A DNA stretch of 64,000 bases from contig CAVYWS010000006.1 of assembly GCA_963772265.1 (NCBI GenBank), forward strand, positions 62,001 through 126,000, read 5' to 3'. Positions 27,986 through 36,585 of the stretch are shown here, in pieces. The notes under the pieces were generated by a model that was not told where the DNA came from, ran no database searches, and worked only from the letters and a program-made list of their open reading frames with translations. Position numbers and translations under genes: made by a program. How positions within the stretch are numbered: position 1 is the stretch's first letter; the number at the start of each line of letters is the position of its first letter. Source of the DNA: Mayfieldus sp963772265. Lineage in GTDB: Bacteria; Actinomycetota; Thermoleophilia; Solirubrobacterales; 70-9.

Positions 27986-28855
27986 GTGGACCAGCTCCGC
28001 GGCCGCAACGCGCTCCTCACCGGAGCAGCCGGGGGCCTCGGCGGCTACATCGCGCGGGCCTTGGCAGCCGAGGGCGTCAACCTGGTGCTCTCCGACCTCC
28101 CCGAAGCCTCGATCGAGGAGAACGCCAGAGCGCTCGCCGCTTCCGGCGTCGAGGTCGAGAGTGTGCCCGCCGACCTCGGCGACGACGAGCAGACCCAGGG
28201 GCTGGTCGCGGCGGCGGAGCAGGCGCTGGGACCGATCGACATCCTCGTCAACAATGCCGGGCTGGAGTTCGGGGGCCCCTTCCTCGAGCGCAGCGCCGAG
28301 GAGATCAAGGGGCTGGTCCGAGTCAATCTCGTCGCCACGATGATGCTCACGCAGGCGGTGCTGCCGGGCATGCTCGAGCGCGGCCGCGGCCACATCGTCA
28401 ACGTCGCCTCGATGGCCGGCAAGGCTCCGTTCCCGTTCCTCGCCCCCTACTGCGGCTCCAAGCACGGGGTGATCGGCTTCACCGGCGCCCTGCGGGCGGA
28501 ATACGCGAACAGCCCGATCGCCTTCTCGGCGATCTGCCCCAGCTTCGTCTCCAAAGTCGGGATGTACGGGCGGCTCGAGGACGCGGTCGGCCGACCGCCG
28601 ACCGGACCGCTCTCGGTGGTTCCACCGGAGCGGGTCGGCGCCGCGGTGGTCAAGGCGGTTCGCGACGAGCGGGCGGAGGTGATCGTCAACCGGGCCGGGG
28701 CCAGGCCGCTGATCCTGCTCTCCGCGCTCGCTCCGGGCTTTACGGCGAGGCTGGGACGCGCCGGCCGGATCCGCGAGTTCGCGGACCGCTTCGCCCGCGC
28801 CAAGGAGGCCTCGCCGAGGACCCCGGCTGAGCAGAAGGTCGAGTCGGAGCGCTGA
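27986..28855 (+). CDS. Short-chain dehydrogenase/reductase (SDR)
   Basis: 289 residues. Classical SDR: cofactor motif TGAAGGLGGYIA, NNAG in ILVNNAGLEF, catalytic Ser in HIVNVASMAGKAP and YxxxK in YCGSKHG. LSDLPEAS after strand 2 has an acidic residue, suggesting preference for NAD(H). The C-terminal ~60 residues (PLILLSALAPGFTARLGRAGRIREF) could form a membrane-associated helix as in acyl/sterol-type SDRs. Substrate not predictable. Confidence 0.9.
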   Translation: MDQLRGRNALLTGAAGGLGGYIARALAAEGVNLVLSDLPEASIEENARALAASGVEVESVPADLGDDEQTQGLVAAAEQALGPIDILVNNAGLEFGGPFLERSAEEIKGLVRVNLVATMMLTQAVLPGMLERGRGHIVNVASMAGKAPFPFLAPYCGSKHGVIGFTGALRAEYANSPIAFSAICPSFVSKVGMYGRLEDAVGRPPTGPLSVVPPERVGAAVVKAVRDERAEVIVNRAGARPLILLSALAPGFTARLGRAGRIREFADRFARAKEASPRTPAEQKVESER

Positions 28856-28911
28856 TCGGCGCGCCCGCGCGCAGCAGCGCGGCCGCGTCACATGCTTCAA
28901 TGGGATTACCG

Positions 28912-28928
28912 GAGAAAGGAGGTGGTCC
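28912..28928 (+). promoter_or_regulatory. Extended Shine-Dalgarno sequence
   Basis: GAGAAAGGAGGTGGTCC can pair with nearly the whole 3' tail of 16S rRNA (its reverse complement is AGAAAGGAGGTGATCC; the single G/A difference still allows a G-U pair). The GGAGG core is 10 nt before the TTG at 28933. Confidence 0.7.
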
Positions 28929-28932
28929 TAAC

Positions 28933-28977
28933 TTGAATCACATGTTTTTCGGGACGCCGGAGGTGCAGGGCCGCTAG
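28933..28977 (+). CDS. Tiny 14-codon ORF (leader-type peptide)
   Basis: TTG 28933 to TAG 28975: MNHMFFGTPEVQGR; an in-frame ATG (28942) is an alternative start. It has the strongest SD in the window but encodes only 14 residues. No downstream gene follows on this strand before the terminator at 29092-29121. It may be a leader ORF, a functional micropeptide, or the ribosome-binding part of a dual-function small RNA. I do not recognise a family with confidence. Confidence 0.5.
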   Translation: MNHMFFGTPEVQGR

Positions 28978-29091
28978 GCAGGCTTGTGCGGCTGCCCGGC
29001 GGAATCCAACCCGGGCGCCGGCGGCGATCGGAGGTCGGGAGCACGTCCCGCCCGACTGTGAATCCCTGACCCGCTTACCCGCACCTTGTGC

Positions 29092-29121
29092 AAAGGGCCG
29101 CTCCCTACGGGGCGGCCCTTT
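29092..29121 (+). terminator. Intrinsic terminator
   Basis: AAAGGGCCGC...GCGGCCCTTT is a perfect 10-bp stem (extended by CC/GG) with a CTAC-type loop, ending in TTTGTCGT. On the other strand it could also terminate transcripts leaving the HNH gene. Confidence 0.8.
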
Positions 29122-29157
29122 GTCGTCACGACTTGCGGCGGCTAGGCCGGCCGGCGG

Positions 29158-29781
29158 CTAGGCCGGCGCCAGGTATTGCTGCCAGGCCTGAGGGACGTTT
29201 GGGCTGGCGATGCGGATGAACACCGTCGGCCCCGGCGCCTTGGGCTTGGTTCGCGGGTGCATCTTCGCCTCGCGGGGAAGGTGGCTGCCCTTGCGCCGGT
29301 TGCAGGCGGCGCAGGAAGCGACGATGTTCTCCCACACAGACTTGCCGCCGCGGCTGCGGGGGATCACGTGGTCGACCGTCAGCGCCGAGCGGCGCGAGCC
29401 GCAGTACTGGCAGGTCCAGGCGTCGCGGGCGAGCACCGCCTTGCGGGTGATCTTGCGGCCGTGGGCGTTGCGCGGGATCTTCACGTAGCTGGTGAGGCGG
29501 ATCACGGTCGGGCGGTCGAGGCGGAGCTTCTCAGAGCGAAGCGGGCGCTCGGCCCGCTCCAGGAGAACCGCCTTTTCCTTCAGCACAAGTACGGTCGCGC
29601 GTCGAACCGTGCACACGTTGATCGGCTCGAAGGTGGCGTTTAGGACCAGCACCCGTCCGTGGCGGGGGAACCCGGGCCGGTGTCCGTTGTGCGAGGGATG
29701 GCCGTTCGCGCTGGCGCCGTTGGTCGACGGGCCCTGATCGGCGGCCCGCCCGCCGGCAGCCGAGGCGCGATGTCTAGCCAT
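29158..29781 (-). CDS. HNH endonuclease family protein
   Basis: 207 residues. The low-complexity N-terminus (about 40 residues, Ser/Asn/Gly/His-rich) is followed by VLVLNATFEPINVCTVRRATVLVL and an HNH domain: CQYCG zinc pair, VDHVIPRSRGGKSVWENIVASC and CAACNRRKG with the second zinc pair. This type is widespread in Actinomycetota as a single chromosomal gene and is not clearly linked to a mobile element; its DNA substrate is unknown. TAGAAT 9 nt before the ATG is a plausible -10. Confidence 0.85.
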   Translation of the reverse strand: MARHRASAAGGRAADQGPSTNGASANGHPSHNGHRPGFPRHGRVLVLNATFEPINVCTVRRATVLVLKEKAVLLERAERPLRSEKLRLDRPTVIRLTSYVKIPRNAHGRKITRKAVLARDAWTCQYCGSRRSALTVDHVIPRSRGGKSVWENIVASCAACNRRKGSHLPREAKMHPRTKPKAPGPTVFIRIASPNVPQAWQQYLAPA

Positions 29782-29810
29782 GGTGCGGCGATTCTAGAGG
29801 GTGGCGTTCG

Positions 29811-30653
29811 TCACCCCGTCGGATAAGAGCCAAGCAGCCGCACCGACTCGGCCTTGCCCCGCAGCCGCTCGATCGCCTCGCCGACGGCGGGGTCGGCGGC
29901 ACTTCCCTCGAGGTCGATGAAGAACATGTAGCGGCCGAGCCCCTGGCGAAGCGGCCGCGACTCGATCCGGGTCAGGTTGACGTCGCGCTGCGAGAACTCC
30001 AGCAGCGCCTCGACCAGGGCGCCGGGATGGTCCTCGCCAAGCTCCGAGAAGACCAGCGAGGTCTTCCACTGCCCCTCGCCGCTCGGCTCGGTCCCCTGGG
30101 GAGCTATCCAGACGAAGCGTGTGACATTGTCATGGCTGTCCTCGACGCCCTCGCGCAGGGCGGTGCAGCCGTAGAGATCTGCCGCTGCACGGGCGCCGAG
30201 GGCACCCCAGGGCTGATCGGACTCCCCGACCGCCCGCACCGCCTCCGCCGTGCTTGTCGCGGCCCGCACCTCGGCACCCGGAAGCCGGCTGCGCAGAAAG
30301 CCGGCGCACTGGGCGCTGGCCTGGGGGTGGGAGAGCACGGCGGTGATCTCCTCCAGAGGCAGCTCGCCGCGGGTGATCAGGCTGATCCGGATCGGATAGT
30401 CGAACTCGCCGACGATCGTCACGGCCTCAGCCTCCAGCGCCAGCGTGTCCAGGGTCGAGCGGACCGCTCCCTCGATCGAGTTCTCGAACGGCACCAGCGC
30501 CCGGTCGGCCTCGCCGCGCTCGACCGCCAGGATCGCGTCGTGGATCGTCCCCGCCGGGCGCGGCTCGAACGAGGCGCCATCGGCGGTGGCGGCCCGCAAC
30601 GCGTCCTCGGTGAAGGTGCCGGCGGGCCCGAGGTAGGCCACCCTTTGGGTCAC
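29811..30653 (-). CDS. pheA: Prephenate dehydratase
   Basis: 280 residues. The N-terminus VAYLGPAGTFTEDAL and the central TRF motif (DNVTRFVWIA) identify the periplasmic-binding-like catalytic domain. The C-terminal ACT domain (PGALVEALLEFSQRDVNLTRIESRPLRQGLGRYMFFIDLEG) binds Phe for feedback control. It converts prephenate to phenylpyruvate in Phe synthesis. No chorismate mutase domain. The start overlaps the DUF4446 stop by 4 nt. Confidence 0.95.
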   Translation of the reverse strand: MTQRVAYLGPAGTFTEDALRAATADGASFEPRPAGTIHDAILAVERGEADRALVPFENSIEGAVRSTLDTLALEAEAVTIVGEFDYPIRISLITRGELPLEEITAVLSHPQASAQCAGFLRSRLPGAEVRAATSTAEAVRAVGESDQPWGALGARAAADLYGCTALREGVEDSHDNVTRFVWIAPQGTEPSGEGQWKTSLVFSELGEDHPGALVEALLEFSQRDVNLTRIESRPLRQGLGRYMFFIDLEGSAADPAVGEAIERLRGKAESVRLLGSYPTG

Positions 30654-31141
30654 TTGCGCATCGCGGCCTCGAGGGCCTCGCGCTCCTCCGGCGAGAGGTC
30701 GAACTCGGACTGGCCCTCGTTGATCGGTTTGGCGTAGAGCCTGGCCTGCTCGCGGTGCAGGATCGAGGAGAGGACGACACCGGTCCCGCGCGAGTCCAGC
30801 AGCGCGACCGAGCTCGACTGGCGCCCGGTCATCTCATCCATCGCGTCATAGCGGATCACCCCGCATTGGGTGATCGCCCCACGCAGCCGCTCGTCGAGCT
30901 CGGTGTCGCGGCCGTGGAGGCGCTCGACCGACTCCTCGACCTTGCTGCCCAGCGCGTCGAGGCGGTGCTCCAGCTCGCTGGCATGCTCGACCACGGTGCG
31001 GCCGCCGTCCTCGCCGGCGACCACCTGCTGGGCGGTGCGGACGCGGCGAAGCCGCCGCGCCAGCAGAAGGCAGGCCAGCAGGGCGACCAGTGCCAGCCCG
31101 CCGGCCGCGATCGCGATCACACCTGCCGTGTCAGCGGTCAC
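30650..31141 (-). CDS. DUF4446 membrane-anchored protein
   Basis: 163 residues. One N-terminal membrane helix (VIAIAAGGLALVALLACLLLARRL), then a coiled-coil segment (VVEHASELEHRLDALGSKVEESVERLHGR), then the conserved DUF4446 core with CGVIRYDAMDEMTGRQSSSVALLD and YAKPINEGQSEFDLSPEEREAL. Found in Firmicutes and Actinomycetota; molecular function not established. Co-transcribed with pheA. Confidence 0.85.
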   Translation of the reverse strand: MTADTAGVIAIAAGGLALVALLACLLLARRLRRVRTAQQVVAGEDGGRTVVEHASELEHRLDALGSKVEESVERLHGRDTELDERLRGAITQCGVIRYDAMDEMTGRQSSSVALLDSRGTGVVLSSILHREQARLYAKPINEGQSEFDLSPEEREALEAAMRK

Positions 31142-31161
31142 GGCGGCGAAGGATAGTTATG

Positions 31162-32247
31162 CTAGTCGAAGGTGACTTCGTAGCTGGCCTTGTTGTTGTC
31201 CGAGACCTGCTCGCCGGGAACCGGCTGAACGTTGACGTCAAGCGTCGAGTTGCCCTTCGGCGCCGGGGTCAGCGGGATCGTCACCGTCTGCGTCTCTCCG
31301 GCCGCGATCGATGAGATCTGCTGCTCGATCGGCTGGCCGCCGTCGACCGTCACCGAGACGGTAACCCCGCTTTCGTCGGAGTCCCCCTGGTTCTGGACCT
31401 GGACGTCGAGCTCCGGCTTGCCTCCAGCCGAGACCGTCGCCGGCACACCCTCCTCGAGCACCTGGCCGGCGACGCTGGTCTGGATCAGGCCCAGGCCGTG
31501 GATGCCGGTGGTGGTGGTGGACGCGGCGCCGCTGACCTGGGCCAGGGCGTCCTCGACCTTGGCCGTGTCGAGCCAGCTGTCGTCGGGCAGGAACTTGCTG
31601 GGTGGAATCGCCACGTCGCCGATCCCGTTCGCGTCGAGGGCCTGCTCCATCTCCGGCCTGGCGACCTGGCGGTAGAGCACGTCGCTGGCCAGCAGCGCCT
31701 TCATCTGGAAGGCGATCTTGTCCACCGCCTGGCTGCGGTTCTCCTTGCCGAGCGCATCGGCGATCGAGTTTGAGATGTTGGTGAGAGCGTTGCGGCGCAG
31801 CTGCATCGTCAGCTCGAAGGCCTGCTGGGCCGACTTCATGTCACCCGGGGTGTCGAGCGCCTTGGTCCGCTGCAGGGCGCTGTCGAGCCCGCTGCGGTCG
31901 GAGGCGATGTTGTTGGTGTACTCGGTGACGCTGAGCGAGCCCGGGCTCTCGAGCTGCTTGAACAGCGCCGTGCTGATCTGCTTGCTCTCGCCGACGATCG
32001 CGGCGACGTTTCGCCCGTAGTCCTTCAGCGCCCGTTCCTTGCGCGCGTTGAGACAGCCCTTGACCCCGAGGACCAGCAGGATCAGCAGCAGGAGCGCCCC
32101 GGCCGCAGCGATCCCCCGACGCAGCATGATCTGCTGTCGCTGGGGCCGCGGGGAACGCCTGCCGCCGCCTCCTCGGGCTCGTGGCGGTCTCGGTGGCGGT
32201 GTGCGGGTAGAGGACGGGGCTGGAGGATCCTCGTCGAAGAACTCCAA
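31162..32247 (-). CDS. Membrane-anchored exported protein with C-terminal Ig-like (CARDB-type) domain
   Basis: About 361 residues from TTG 32247 (LEFFDEDPPAPSS), chosen because GGGAG lies upstream and the earlier frame overlaps the divergent kinase. A Pro/Arg-rich cytosolic N-terminus is followed by one membrane helix (GIAAAGALLLLILLVLGVKG), a mainly helical domain of ~190 residues (KDYGRNVAAIVGESKQISTALF...) and a beta-sandwich (VPATVSAGGKPELDVQVQNQGDSDESGVTVSVTVDGG...). The beta part resembles CARDB/alpha-galactosidase NPCBM-associated domains. Function unknown; possibly envelope related, given the divergent kinase neighbour. Confidence 0.65.
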   Translation of the reverse strand: MEFFDEDPPAPSSTRTPPPRPPRARGGGGRRSPRPQRQQIMLRRGIAAAGALLLLILLVLGVKGCLNARKERALKDYGRNVAAIVGESKQISTALFKQLESPGSLSVTEYTNNIASDRSGLDSALQRTKALDTPGDMKSAQQAFELTMQLRRNALTNISNSIADALGKENRSQAVDKIAFQMKALLASDVLYRQVARPEMEQALDANGIGDVAIPPSKFLPDDSWLDTAKVEDALAQVSGAASTTTTGIHGLGLIQTSVAGQVLEEGVPATVSAGGKPELDVQVQNQGDSDESGVTVSVTVDGGQPIEQQISSIAAGETQTVTIPLTPAPKGNSTLDVNVQPVPGEQVSDNNKASYEVTFD

Positions 32248-32386
32248 GCGTGAGCTCCCAGCTTCGGTGGCGGTGGCGCAGAGTATGCCGCCCGGCTCAG
32301 CCGGTACGCACGAACCGTTGCGCAATCGGCTTGACGATGCGGATTGCGGGAGGAAAGGAGCGCCTGCGGCAGAAGGGAAAGCGGCG
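32248..32386. other. Divergent promoter region, exported protein / kinase
   Basis: 139 bp between divergent starts. AGAAGGG near 32371 could be the SD for the kinase. No repeat or clear operator is visible. Confidence 0.4.
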
Positions 32387-34096
32387 GTGGTGGGTGCACT
32401 GGTACTGAACCGATTTGTGGTCCGCGAGCGACTGGGCAGCGGGGGATTCGGCACCGTCTACAGGGCCTGGGACGACCGTCTCGAGCGCGAGGTCGCGGTC
32501 AAGGTGATCGAAGTCGCAGGCGATCCGATCGACCGGGTGCTGCGCGAGGCGCAGGCCGTGGCGCGGCTCAACCACCCCAGCATCGTCACCCTCTACGAGC
32601 TTGGCGAGGACGGCCGGCACGCCTACCTCGTCAGCGAGCTGGTCGACGGGGCGACGCTGTCCGAGCTCGCCCGCGAGGGGCTCCTCTCCGATCGCGCGGT
32701 CGGGGAGCTGGGAGCGGACCTCTGCGACGCGCTGCGGCACGCCCACTCCCGCGGCGTCGTCCACCGGGACATCAAGCCGCAGAACGTCCTCCTCGCCGCC
32801 GACGAGCGCCGGGCCAAGCTGATGGACTTCGGGATCGCGAGCGTTCTCGACGGAGTCGGGATCACCGCCACCGGCGACGTCGTCGGGACCCTGGCCTACA
32901 TGGCGCCGGAGCAGGCCGACGGCGCCGACGCCGAGCCGGCGGCCGACGTCTACTCGCTCGCACTCACCCTCTATGAGGCCTGGAGCGGCGAGAACCCGGT
33001 CGCCCACTCGACCCCGGCGGCAACCGCGCGGGCGATCGGCCAGCCGCTGCCGCCGCTGTCCGAAGCCAGGGGAGACCTGCCGCTGGGGCTCTGCGAAGCA
33101 ATCGACGATTGCCTCGAGCCCGACCCCGAGCTTCGCCCGCCGCTGGATGAGCTGGCGCTGGCGATCGACGACGCCGTCGCAGACCTCGACCCGGGCCACA
33201 GCGTCCCGCGGCCCCACCGGCCGCACGCCTCGTTGGGCACGGTGATCGAGCGGCTGACGCCGAACGGCCCGGCAGAGCTCGCCGCCGCGATCGCGGTCGG
33301 CGTGCTGAGCGCCGCGGTGATGTTCGTCACCCCGGCGCGGGGGGCCGGATGGGCGTATCTGCTTCCGATCGCCGCGACGATCCTCTCGTTGCTCTGGCCG
33401 CGGCTCGGCTACCTGCTCGCCGCCGGTGGCCTGGCGGCCTGGCTGGCCGGTCCGGCCGCCCGGCCGGGAGCCGCCCTGGTGTTCGGCCTCCTGGCGCTTC
33501 CGCCGGCCCTGCTGGTCGGCAGCGGCGGACGAACCCTGACCCTGCCCGTGGTCTCACCGCTTCTCGGCCTCGCCGGGGCGGCGCCGATGTATCCGGCCCT
33601 GGCCGGGCTCGCCGGCAGGGCCCGCGACCGGCTGGTCCTCGGCGCCGCCGGCTACGCCTGGCTCGCGGTCGCCGAGTCGGTCCTCGACCGCAAGCTGCTG
33701 TTCGGGACCGAGCCGTCGGCGCCGCACGGATGGCAGCAGTCGGCCGGCACGGCCTTCCACGGCCTGTTGGTTCCGATCGCCACCGATCCGACCTTTCTCT
33801 TCGGCCTCGGGCTTTGGTCGTTGGGCGCACTGGCGCTCGGCCTGGTCGTTCGCGGCCGCAACCCGGTCGTCGACCTGCTGGGCGCGATGGTGTGGGCGGC
33901 GGCCCTGGTCGCGGCGCTGCGGCTGCGCGCCGGCGCCGCCGGTCCCTCGCCCGCCGTGCTGGCCGTTTCGGTGATCGCGCTGGTCGCGGTCGTGATCGTG
34001 TGGCGCTCCCGCGCCGCGCAGGGGCCGCGGGCGATCGCCCTCGGGCGTGCGCACCCGCCGCTGCCGGAGCCCGGTCGAGAGGCCACTCTTTCGTAG
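32387..34096 (+). CDS. Ser/Thr protein kinase with polytopic membrane C-terminal domain
   Basis: 569 residues from GTG 32387. Kinase domain: glycine loop RLGSGGFGTVYRAWD, VAIK-type lysine AVKVIEV, catalytic loop VVHRDIKPQNVLL, DFG in LMDFGIAS and APE in YMAPEQADG, so all catalytic residues are present. Instead of an extracellular sensor such as PASTA it has about 8 hydrophobic helices from residue ~300 on (LAAAIAVGVLSAAVMFV, LLPIAATILSLLW, and so on), suggesting sensing within or through the membrane. Directly upstream of fhaA. Confidence 0.88.
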   Translation: MVGALVLNRFVVRERLGSGGFGTVYRAWDDRLEREVAVKVIEVAGDPIDRVLREAQAVARLNHPSIVTLYELGEDGRHAYLVSELVDGATLSELAREGLLSDRAVGELGADLCDALRHAHSRGVVHRDIKPQNVLLAADERRAKLMDFGIASVLDGVGITATGDVVGTLAYMAPEQADGADAEPAADVYSLALTLYEAWSGENPVAHSTPAATARAIGQPLPPLSEARGDLPLGLCEAIDDCLEPDPELRPPLDELALAIDDAVADLDPGHSVPRPHRPHASLGTVIERLTPNGPAELAAAIAVGVLSAAVMFVTPARGAGWAYLLPIAATILSLLWPRLGYLLAAGGLAAWLAGPAARPGAALVFGLLALPPALLVGSGGRTLTLPVVSPLLGLAGAAPMYPALAGLAGRARDRLVLGAAGYAWLAVAESVLDRKLLFGTEPSAPHGWQQSAGTAFHGLLVPIATDPTFLFGLGLWSLGALALGLVVRGRNPVVDLLGAMVWAAALVAALRLRAGAAGPSPAVLAVSVIALVAVVIVWRSRAAQGPRAIALGRAHPPLPEPGREATLS

Positions 34097-34156
34097 GATT
34101 TCGATGGCGGCGTGCACGCGCCGGCCAGCCGCCACCAATCCCCAAGGAGGCCCGGA

Positions 34157-34928
34157 ATCAGCGTCCTGCGCAACCTCGAAGCACGGATCGAAGGCCTCGT
34201 AGAGGGGGTCTTCAGCCGCGCCTTCTCCTCCGAGGTGCAGCCGGTCGAGCTCGCCCGCAAGCTCGCCAAGGAGATGGACGCCCACAAGACGGCCTCGGTC
34301 CAGCGGATCTACGTACCCAACGAGTACACGGTCTGGCTCTCGCGCCAGGACCGCTCCAAGCTCGAGGGCTATGAACGCTCGCTGGAGCAGGAGCTGTCGG
34401 GCTATCTGCTCGAGCACGCCCGCCGCCGCGGCTATGACCTGCTGACCCGGCCGGCGGTGAACTTCCAGACCGACGAGCGGCTGCGGCTCGGCGAGTTCGG
34501 AATCCAGACCCGGCTGGTCAAGCCCCCGTCCCACGAGGGCGAGGCCCCAAGCCAGGGGGAGGAGGGCCACACGATGGTCTACTCGGCGGTCCGCGAGCGC
34601 GAGAAGCCGAAGGGCCGCAAGCGCCCCGAGGCGCCATTGGTGCAGACCCGCGCGATCGTCTCGCTCGGGGACCGCCGCTACGTGCTCGACGGGCCGCGGG
34701 CGGTGATCGGGCGCTCGAAGGACTGCGACTGCGTCCTGCGGGATCCCAACGTCTCGCGCCGCCACGCCGAGCTGCGCCGCGGCGAGACCGGCGACTGGCA
34801 CGTCGCCGACCTCGGCTCGACCAACGGCGTCAAGGTGAACGGGCGCCAGGTCTCCTCCTCGCGGCTGCGCCCCGGGGACGACGTAACCGCTCGGCACCAC
34901 TACGTTCAGCTTCGACATCGAGCAGTAA
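34157..34928 (+). CDS. fhaA: FhaA-type DUF3662-FHA protein, single-base frameshift
   Basis: DUF3662 domain (NLEARIEGLVEGVFSRAFSSEVQPVELARKLAKEMD...VYVPNEYTV-type) followed by a linker and a C-terminal FHA domain (AVIGRSKDCDCVLRDPNVSRRHAEL, DLGSTNGVKVNG) that binds phosphothreonine. In mycobacteria FhaA binds the pseudokinase MviN. The expected MSVLRN start is here ISVLRN with ATC at 34157, 6 nt after a perfect AAGGAGG; a GTG at 34112 is in frame but would bury that SD. Dropping one base near 34889 restores the normal ending LGTTTFSFDIEQ and a TAA at 34926-34928. Confidence 0.88.
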
Positions 34929-34938
34929 TCAGACCGAC

Positions 34939-35415
34939 GTGGACTACGAGCCGATCGCCGTAGGCTTGAAGTTCGGCTTCATCGCCGTCCTCTACCTGTT
35001 CCTGCTCTGGATCGCCCGCAGCGCGCTCAAGGACCTGCGCCGCACCGCCTCCCCGGCTCCCGACGCGACCGGGCTGCATTCCGCCGCGCTCTCCGACGGG
35101 GACGGCGCCTCGGCCGAGGAGGGCTGGCTGGTCGTCGAGCGCGGCGGCGGGCTTCAGGAGGGCGCCCGCTTCGACCTCTTCGGTGGCCTGTCGATCGGCC
35201 GCTCGAGCGAGGCCGACGTCCAGATCGACGACCGCTATGCCTCCGGGCTGCACGCCAGGATCTACTCGCATCGTGGCCACTTCTACCTCGAGGACCTCAA
35301 GTCCACCAACGGAACCCTGCTCAACGACGAGAGCCTGTCGGGAGAGGCGGAGATGGTGTCCGGTGACGTGATCCGGATCGGCGACACGGAGTTCCGCTTC
35401 GAGCCGGGTGACTAG
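34939..35415 (+). CDS. fhaB: FhaB-type FHA protein
   Basis: 158 residues. One N-terminal membrane helix (LKFGFIAVLYLFLLWIARSAL), a short linker and an FHA domain (LSIGRSSEADVQIDDRYASGLHARI, DLKSTNGTLLND). Matches FhaB/FipA of actinobacteria in size and position, where it links the PknA/PknB kinases to septal growth. GTG start; 10 nt after the corrected fhaA stop. Confidence 0.92.
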   Translation: MDYEPIAVGLKFGFIAVLYLFLLWIARSALKDLRRTASPAPDATGLHSAALSDGDGASAEEGWLVVERGGGLQEGARFDLFGGLSIGRSSEADVQIDDRYASGLHARIYSHRGHFYLEDLKSTNGTLLNDESLSGEAEMVSGDVIRIGDTEFRFEPGD

Positions 35416-35418
35416 ACA

Positions 35419-36585
35419 ATGCTGAGGGTCGTCGACCAGGGCTATCGCACCGACACCGGCCGCCAGCGCCGGGCCAACGAGGACGCCTACTACGTTCGCT
35501 CTCCGGTCTTCGTGGTCGCCGACGGGATGGGCGGCGCCCAGGCCGGCGAGGTCGCGTCGCGGCTCGCCGCCGAGGCCTTCGACCGCGACCTGCCCACCGG
35601 GCGGCCCGAGGAGGCGCTGCGCGAAGCCTTCGGGTCGGCGAACCGCAGCATCCACGAGCGCGCCGTCACCGACTCCAGCCAGGCCGGCATGGGGACGACC
35701 CTGACCGCGGTGATCGTCGACCCCGAGAACGAGGAGGTGGCGATCGGACACGTCGGCGACAGCCGGGCTTACCGGCTGCGCGGGGCGGAGTTCGAGCGGC
35801 TGACCCAGGACCACTCGCTGGTCGAGGAGCTGCGCCGCAAGGGCCAGCTCACCGACGAGCAGGCCGAAGAGCACCCACAGCGCTCGATCATCACCCGCGC
35901 CCTCGGCCCCGAGGCGGAGGTCGAGCCCGACCTGGGCACGGTCTCCGCCCGGCCCGGCGACGTCTACCTGCTCTGCTCCGACGGCCTGACGACGATGCTC
36001 AGCGAGCAGCGGATCGCAAAGCTGCTGCGCTCGGCGACCAACCTCGACGCGGCGGTCAGGGCCCTGGTCGACGAGGCCAACCGGGCCGGGGGACGGGACA
36101 ACATCACCGCGGTCGCATTCCGCCTCGACCAGGTCGGGGCTCCAACCGAGCAGCCCGACCAGCCGACCCTGGTCGGACCCGCGGCCGAGACCGAGGGGAT
36201 CCGCGCCGAGGAGATGCGCCGGGCGGCTGCAGCCGAGGCTCGCGCCCGCGCCGCCCAGCCACGTGGCCGCAAGGTCCTGCGGCGCAGCGCGAAGGTGCTC
36301 GCCGCGTTGCTGATCCTCGCCGCGATCGGCTTCGGCGCCTGGTACGGAAACCGCCAGGTCTGGTTCCTGGGCACCGACGACGGCGGCCGGGTGGCGCTGT
36401 ACCGCGGCCTGCCCTATGACCTGCCGCTGGGCATCAACCTCTATCAGGAGCGCTACGCGAGCCCGATCCAGACCAGCTCCGTGCCGGCCGACCGGCGCGA
36501 CTCGGTCACCGGCCACCAGCTGCGCTCGCGCAGCGACGCGGTCTCGCTGATCGAGGACCTGCAGCGCCAGCAGGGCGTACCGTGA
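35419..36585 (+). CDS. pstP: PP2C-family Ser/Thr phosphatase (PstP)
   Basis: 388 residues. PP2C catalytic domain with the metal ligands RRANEDAYY, VVADGMGGAQAGE, VGDSRAYRLR, LLCSDGLTTM and GRDNITAVAF. Then a linker, one membrane helix (AKVLAALLILAAIGFGAWYG) and an extracytoplasmic tail of ~75 residues. It reverses the phosphorylation by the kinases of this cluster. Its stop overlaps the start of the FtsW/RodA gene by 4 nt. Confidence 0.94.
   Translation: MLRVVDQGYRTDTGRQRRANEDAYYVRSPVFVVADGMGGAQAGEVASRLAAEAFDRDLPTGRPEEALREAFGSANRSIHERAVTDSSQAGMGTTLTAVIVDPENEEVAIGHVGDSRAYRLRGAEFERLTQDHSLVEELRRKGQLTDEQAEEHPQRSIITRALGPEAEVEPDLGTVSARPGDVYLLCSDGLTTMLSEQRIAKLLRSATNLDAAVRALVDEANRAGGRDNITAVAFRLDQVGAPTEQPDQPTLVGPAAETEGIRAEEMRRAAAAEARARAAQPRGRKVLRRSAKVLAALLILAAIGFGAWYGNRQVWFLGTDDGGRVALYRGLPYDLPLGINLYQERYASPIQTSSVPADRRDSVTGHQLRSRSDAVSLIEDLQRQQGVP

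Larger units (their letters stand above)
28905..29121 (+). ncRNA. Candidate structured small RNA with tiny ORF
   Basis: A ~215-nt unit ends in a strong terminator. After the tiny ORF there are successive hairpins: GGCAG/CTGCC near 28979, CGGCG/CGCCG near 29000-29023, and GTCGGG/CCCGAC near 29034-29056. A less structured stretch (GAATCCCTGACCCGC) follows, with CCGCAC near 29080 able to pair back with GTGCGG near 28986. There is no other ORF. The 302-bp gene-free interval between the SDR and HNH genes is almost entirely this unit. Identity unknown. Confidence 0.45.

Noticed and set aside
28912..28928. Fragment of a 16S rRNA gene
   Set aside because: The sequence is the complement of the 16S 3' tail and is placed correctly as an SD before an ORF; no other rRNA sequence is nearby.
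29158..29781. HNH gene as part of an intron, intein or restriction system
   Set aside because: No group I/II intron features, intein splice motifs or methyltransferase neighbour are seen; flanked by housekeeping genes.
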